9,029 nt of DNA from Thioalkalivibrio sp. (GTDB lineage Bacteria > Pseudomonadota > Gammaproteobacteria > Ectothiorhodospirales > Ectothiorhodospiraceae): the NCBI GenBank assembly GCA_007120155.1, contig SKOF01000180.1:1-9029 (forward strand), in the 5' to 3' direction. Positions 6,201 to 9,029 of the stretch are shown in pieces. Below the pieces are notes generated by a model that had not been told where the DNA came from, did no database searches, and saw only the letters and a list, made by a program, of their open reading frames with translations. The position numbers and the translations under genes were made by a program. Every line of letters starts with the position of its first letter. Position 1 is the stretch's first letter.

Positions 6201-9029
6201 GGAGGGGCTGCCCGTCTCGGATGCCCTGTTGCGTGCCATACACACCCTTAACGGTGCCGCACGCACTGCCGAGGTACCGGAGATTTCCGAAGTCTGCGGC
6301 CCGTGCGAACGTTACGTGAAGGCCCGTGCCGACGTGGGGCTGACCATACCCCGGGAGGTGCTTCCACAATTCGGTGTCATGATTGACCACGTCACCGATG
6401 TGCTGGAGGCCCTGGAGCGAGGTGCCGGCAGCCTTCCTTCCGGTGAGCGTCTCGCCACGGAGATGCAGGCCCTGCTGGATGAGGAATTGGCCCGTATCGA
6501 GGCCGTGCGCCACGAGAACGCCATGCGGCCGATGCCGCAGATTGCGCCGGGCGCGGAACCGTCATCCGACGAGGCTGCTTCTGCCCCGGAAGCGACGCCC
6601 CCCCCGGGCCCTGAAGACGGTTCGCCGGTGAATGAAGAAGCGTTCCCCGCACCCGGCGAAACCGTTGAAATGACGGAACAGCCCGCCATCGGTGACGTAC
6701 CTCCCCCGGATGTGCCCAATGCGCAGGATATGGAATTGGTGGACATCTTCCTGGAGGAAGGTGTGGAGATCCTGGACGCCGCCGACAACCTGCTTGAGTC
6801 CTGGCGCCAGGCCCCGGAGGACGAACAGATCATTACGGAGTTCCAGCGTCAGCTCCATACCCTCAAAGGCGGCGCCCGTATGGCCGGGTTCCGCAACATC
6901 GGCGATCTGAGTCACGCCCTGGAAAGTCTGGTCATCGATATCTCGGAGACGGGGCGTGTCCCCGAGCAGGCGATGCTGGAGGCAGTCGGTGCCGCCCTGG
7001 ATCGCCTGAGCGGCCAGATCGAGCAGGCGCGGCGTCGCGAGCCGGTGGTCGCCGCACCCGAACTGGTCGAGCGCATCTCCTCGTTCTGTGAGACGGCGGA
7101 AAGCCTGCCATCCACGATCGGAGCCGGAGAACCCGGTGAATATGATGTGGATTCGCCCGCGCGGGATATGCCCTCTGACGAGGACAGTGCGGACCAGCCT
7201 CTCCTGGACGTGGCCGATCTGCCGTTGGATGAATCCCTGGCGGGGATCGGAGAGCGCCTGGAGGGGACGGAGCTGCCTGATTCCGCGATGGATCCGGCGG
7301 CTCGCGAAGCCGTGGGAGAGGCCCGCGAAGCGAAACCCGCGGACGTCACCACCGCCCAGGAGCTGGTCAGGGTACGTTCCGAAGTGCTGGATAACCTGGT
7401 GAACTATGCCGGCGAGGTGAACATCTATCACGCTCGCCTGGAGCAGCAGATCACCGGTTTCGGTTTCAACCTGGGTGAACTCGCGCAGACCGTCATGCGG
7501 CTCAGGGAGCAGCTTCGCAAGCTGGAGCTGGAGACCGAGGCGCAGATTCTGTTCCGTTACGAGAAGGAAAAGGAGGAGCAGGGCCTCGAAGGCGATTTCG
7601 ATCCGCTGGAGATGGACCGCTATTCGAATATCCAGCAGCTCTCGCGTGCGCTTGCCGAAAGTATCAACGACCTCGTGAGCATCCAGGAGATCCTCTCCGA
7701 TCAGGTGCGGGACTCCGCAACGCTCCTCCTGCAGCAGTCGCGGGTCAGTACCGATCTGCAGGAAGGCCTCATGCGTACGCGCATGGTGCAGTTCTCCAAT
7801 ATGGCACCCCGATTGCGCCGTGTGGTGCGCCAGACCGCAGCGGAGCTTGGCAAGCGCGTGAACCTGACCGTGAGCGGTGAGGGCAGCGAGCTCGATCGTT
7901 CCGTGCTGGAACGCATGGTGGCACCTCTGGAGCACATGCTGCGCAATGCGGTTTCCCATGGCATCGAGGCCGTGGACGAACGCAAGGCCGCCGGGAAGCC
8001 GGAGGCCGGTCAGATCGACCTGCAGGTGAGCAGGGAAGGCTCCGAAGTGGTGATCCGCGTCCATGATGACGGCGCGGGTATTGATCTGAAGGCGGTGCGC
8101 GAGAAGGCGCGCAACCTTGGCTTGATCAGTGCCGATGAAGCCCTGCTTACGGACGAGGACGTCATGCAGTTCATCCTGGAGTCCGGATTCTCGACGGCCA
8201 GGGAGGTCAGCCAGATCTCGGGCCGTGGTGTGGGTATGGACGTGGTGAACAGCGAGATCAAGCAGCTGGGCGGAACCCTGAGTATCGAGTCCGTGCGGGG
8301 GCACGGTACCCGGTTTACGGTGCGGCTGCCCTTCACGCTGGCCATCAATCAGGCCTTGCTGGTTCAGGTGGGAGAGGATATCTATGCGGTGCCGCTGTCC
8401 AGCATCGAGGGCATCGTGCGCATGCGTACCGAGGATCTGGCCGCCTACTACAAGCAGGATCATCCGGTCTACGACTATGCCGGCAACACTTACGAGGTCA
8501 AGCACCTGGGTGTGCTGCTGGACGTTTCGCAGCCTGTTCTGCATGCAAGTGACATGATGTATCCGGTGCTGCTGGTGCGCTCGGGCGATCATCGCATTGC
8601 CCTGCATGTGGATGGACTGATGGGCAGCCGCGAGGTGGTGGTCAAGTCCGTGGGCCCGCAGGTGGCCAAGGTGCGCGGTATCTCCGGCGCCACCATCCTG
8701 GGCGATGGCCGGGTGGTGCTGATTCTGGACGTGCCGGCGCTGGTGCGCATCGGTGCCGGCGTACAGCTCGTCTACCGCGCGCCCGAGCCGGAAAGCGGTG
8801 AGGCCATGCCCACGGTCATGGTGGTGGATGACTCCATCACCATCCGCAAAGTCACCGCGCGCATGCTGGAGCGCAATCGCTATCGGGTGATTACCGCGAA
8901 GGATGGCCTCGATGCCGTTGCGCAGTTGCAGGACAATGTGCCTGACATCATGCTGCTGGATATCGAGATGCCGCGCATGGATGGCTACGAACTGGCCACC
9001 CATATGCGCAACGACAGCCGGCTGCAGAA
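3247..9029 (+). CDS. chpA: Hybrid multi-Hpt chemotaxis histidine kinase ChpA (PilL), 3' end cut by the window
   Basis: The frame is open for 1927 codons to the edge. The full protein is probably near 1980 residues, against about 2470 in P. aeruginosa. Residues 1-565 form a FimL-like helical region with degenerate Hpt-like helices (phosphosite position His51, Phe216, Arg359, Ser485). Three Hpt domains follow, with His696 (HTLKGSGRLVG), His999 (HTLNGAART) and His1204 (HTLKGGARMAG), separated by acidic/Pro linkers at about 567-648, 775-950, 1095-1158 and 1283-1370. The CheA core follows: dimerisation P3 (about 1371-1510), and an ATPase with N box Asn1567/His1571, G1 DDGAG (1607-1611), F box (Phe1642, Phe1648), G2 GRGVGMDVV (1659-1667) and G3 GHGTRF (1685-1690). 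A CheW-like P5 (about 1698-1840) leads to a receiver from about 1854 with Asp1861-Asp1862 and phosphoacceptor Asp1905; its Thr and Lys switch residues lie beyond the edge. It phosphorylates itself under PilJ-PilI control and feeds PilG and PilH. There is no separate CheA P2 domain. All kinase boxes are intact. Confidence 0.95.
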   Translation, partial: MSQDDTIEYSALHWVKKDLDVLLDEARAALEGYIEDDTQSDRLVDTEVRLHQVQGTLQMVEIHGAALLAEEMVQLVRALRAGGVTSREDAYEILMRAILQLPDYLEHIQTGHRDIPIVLLPLLNDLRTTRNASLLSENVLFFPDMDGITGLDEGEEVDEAPGEDVQSLARRSRHAYQLGLLGLFRHKDVKPSLDRIQDVLSGLRHAARDDSVRRMFWISGAMVEALTDGALEASVTVKQLLGRVDRQIRVLIQEGESAVARQMPADLLKNLIYYVGRSSPGGEQVQAVKRAFRLDEVLPEGIDLEQALENIRGPNQQLLETVSHAIREDLAEVKDGLDVFMHSERKDVASLAPLVDSLRRMADTMAMLGMGEPRELALREADIIEQMVNGQSQHDDTVLMDVASRLLMLETSIKGLVASRGPVAARENLLPGALGALTEGESRTIIATILHEALADIAKAKGGILDYIGEPQQSDRLNDVAELLSRVAGALAMLSLDEVADTLSEVRHYIEHQVLEGGHVPDAGEQEALAEAVTAIELYLETLDNGSGDPRPMLDTARRCLPRLVPAQVSEETDTGPVAVADEQPGDEDDTRFLTYPEPEGVHAGESLAEAPAPGVEPDTETPVEVPEPVESHAPPEPEAEPERYPVMSGDMDEEILEIFLEEAQEEIERVREFLPQWRNNPADQDALSTVRRSFHTLKGSGRLVGAQLLGEFAWCMENLLNRVIDQTVPASPEVHRLLDEALRTLPALREQIAGGAGADERVYGLMSRADGLARGEQVAPAPAPPSPESQPTAEEAADAGEPSGDDDTLAKPFPGIAGLRSSFHDVPDPTGDEAVAAPGPGLSPGEPFAADSEEAGVPAVSDASPADDDTDTVILHDFDTRVADGHEAGSTDDEVRWQDEDKALPFEATGTSVPEPDDRSREPDLPASRGHIRWSEDVPEIAASISDEAPERMDPMLLEIFRNETGQHLDALRELLAAAGQNGEEGLPVSDALLRAIHTLNGAARTAEVPEISEVCGPCERYVKARADVGLTIPREVLPQFGVMIDHVTDVLEALERGAGSLPSGERLATEMQALLDEELARIEAVRHENAMRPMPQIAPGAEPSSDEAASAPEATPPPGPEDGSPVNEEAFPAPGETVEMTEQPAIGDVPPPDVPNAQDMELVDIFLEEGVEILDAADNLLESWRQAPEDEQIITEFQRQLHTLKGGARMAGFRNIGDLSHALESLVIDISETGRVPEQAMLEAVGAALDRLSGQIEQARRREPVVAAPELVERISSFCETAESLPSTIGAGEPGEYDVDSPARDMPSDEDSADQPLLDVADLPLDESLAGIGERLEGTELPDSAMDPAAREAVGEAREAKPADVTTAQELVRVRSEVLDNLVNYAGEVNIYHARLEQQITGFGFNLGELAQTVMRLREQLRKLELETEAQILFRYEKEKEEQGLEGDFDPLEMDRYSNIQQLSRALAESINDLVSIQEILSDQVRDSATLLLQQSRVSTDLQEGLMRTRMVQFSNMAPRLRRVVRQTAAELGKRVNLTVSGEGSELDRSVLERMVAPLEHMLRNAVSHGIEAVDERKAAGKPEAGQIDLQVSREGSEVVIRVHDDGAGIDLKAVREKARNLGLISADEALLTDEDVMQFILESGFSTAREVSQISGRGVGMDVVNSEIKQLGGTLSIESVRGHGTRFTVRLPFTLAINQALLVQVGEDIYAVPLSSIEGIVRMRTEDLAAYYKQDHPVYDYAGNTYEVKHLGVLLDVSQPVLHASDMMYPVLLVRSGDHRIALHVDGLMGSREVVVKSVGPQVAKVRGISGATILGDGRVVLILDVPALVRIGAGVQLVYRAPEPESGEAMPTVMVVDDSITIRKVTARMLERNRYRVITAKDGLDAVAQLQDNVPDIMLLDIEMPRMDGYELATHMRNDSRLQ

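Noticed and set aside
4699..6513. 604-codon minus-strand open frame opposite chpA
   Set aside because: It is the same shadow effect. It ends exactly at 4699-4701, where the sense codon TCA encodes Ser485. There is no domain or credible start context.
6562..9003. Very long open frame (813 codons) on the minus strand opposite chpA
   Set aside because: It shares codon boundaries with chpA, so it stays open simply because chpA rarely uses TTA, CTA or TCA codons, the reverse complements of stops. Its translation is His/Gln/Arg/Gly-rich with no recognisable domain, while the sense frame has every expected CheA motif.

Overview
The window holds most of a Pil-Chp (type IV pilus / twitching motility) chemosensory operon, all on the + strand. 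In order: a complete pilH-type response regulator, a complete pilI-type CheW adaptor, a complete pilJ-type methyl-accepting chemoreceptor, and a very large chpA (pilL)-type hybrid CheA kinase that runs off the right edge inside its C-terminal receiver domain. The window opens 8 bases before pilH. In this gene family pilG normally lies immediately upstream, but it would be outside the window.

The DNA is GC-rich, and third codon positions favour G/C strongly enough to create long antisense shadow frames. Gene order and protein similarity recalled from Pseudomonas aeruginosa PilH, PilI, PilJ and ChpA point to a gammaproteobacterium. Its high GC and divergence from Pseudomonas would fit a lineage such as the Ectothiorhodospiraceae, but that placement is inference. 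Nothing suggests recent transfer: there are no mobile elements, tRNAs, CRISPR arrays or compositional islands.

Layout: pilH (9-371), a 13-base gap, pilI (385-933), a 145-base leader (934-1078) with a hairpin and an unused-looking Shine-Dalgarno sequence, pilJ (1079-3193), a 53-base gap, and chpA (3247 to the edge). The CheR-like methyltransferase gene pilK, which sits between pilJ and chpA in P. aeruginosa, is absent from that position.

How they work together (established for the family): PilJ senses a periplasmic or pilus-linked signal and, bridged by PilI, controls ChpA autophosphorylation. Phosphoryl groups pass through ChpA histidine phosphotransfer (Hpt) domains to ChpA's own receiver and to the small regulators PilG and PilH. 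These tune pilus extension and retraction and, in some species, cAMP signalling.

The most informative part is ChpA. It has three clear Hpt domains (His696, His999, His1204) separated by long acidic/proline-rich linkers. Before them lies a FimL-like N-terminal region with four recurring degenerate Hpt-like helices in which the phosphosite position is His51, Phe216, Arg359 and Ser485. The middle Hpt has Asn in place of the usual Lys after the histidine and carries a CGPC motif. I saw no wholly new system; this is a recognisable pathway with some lineage-specific details.
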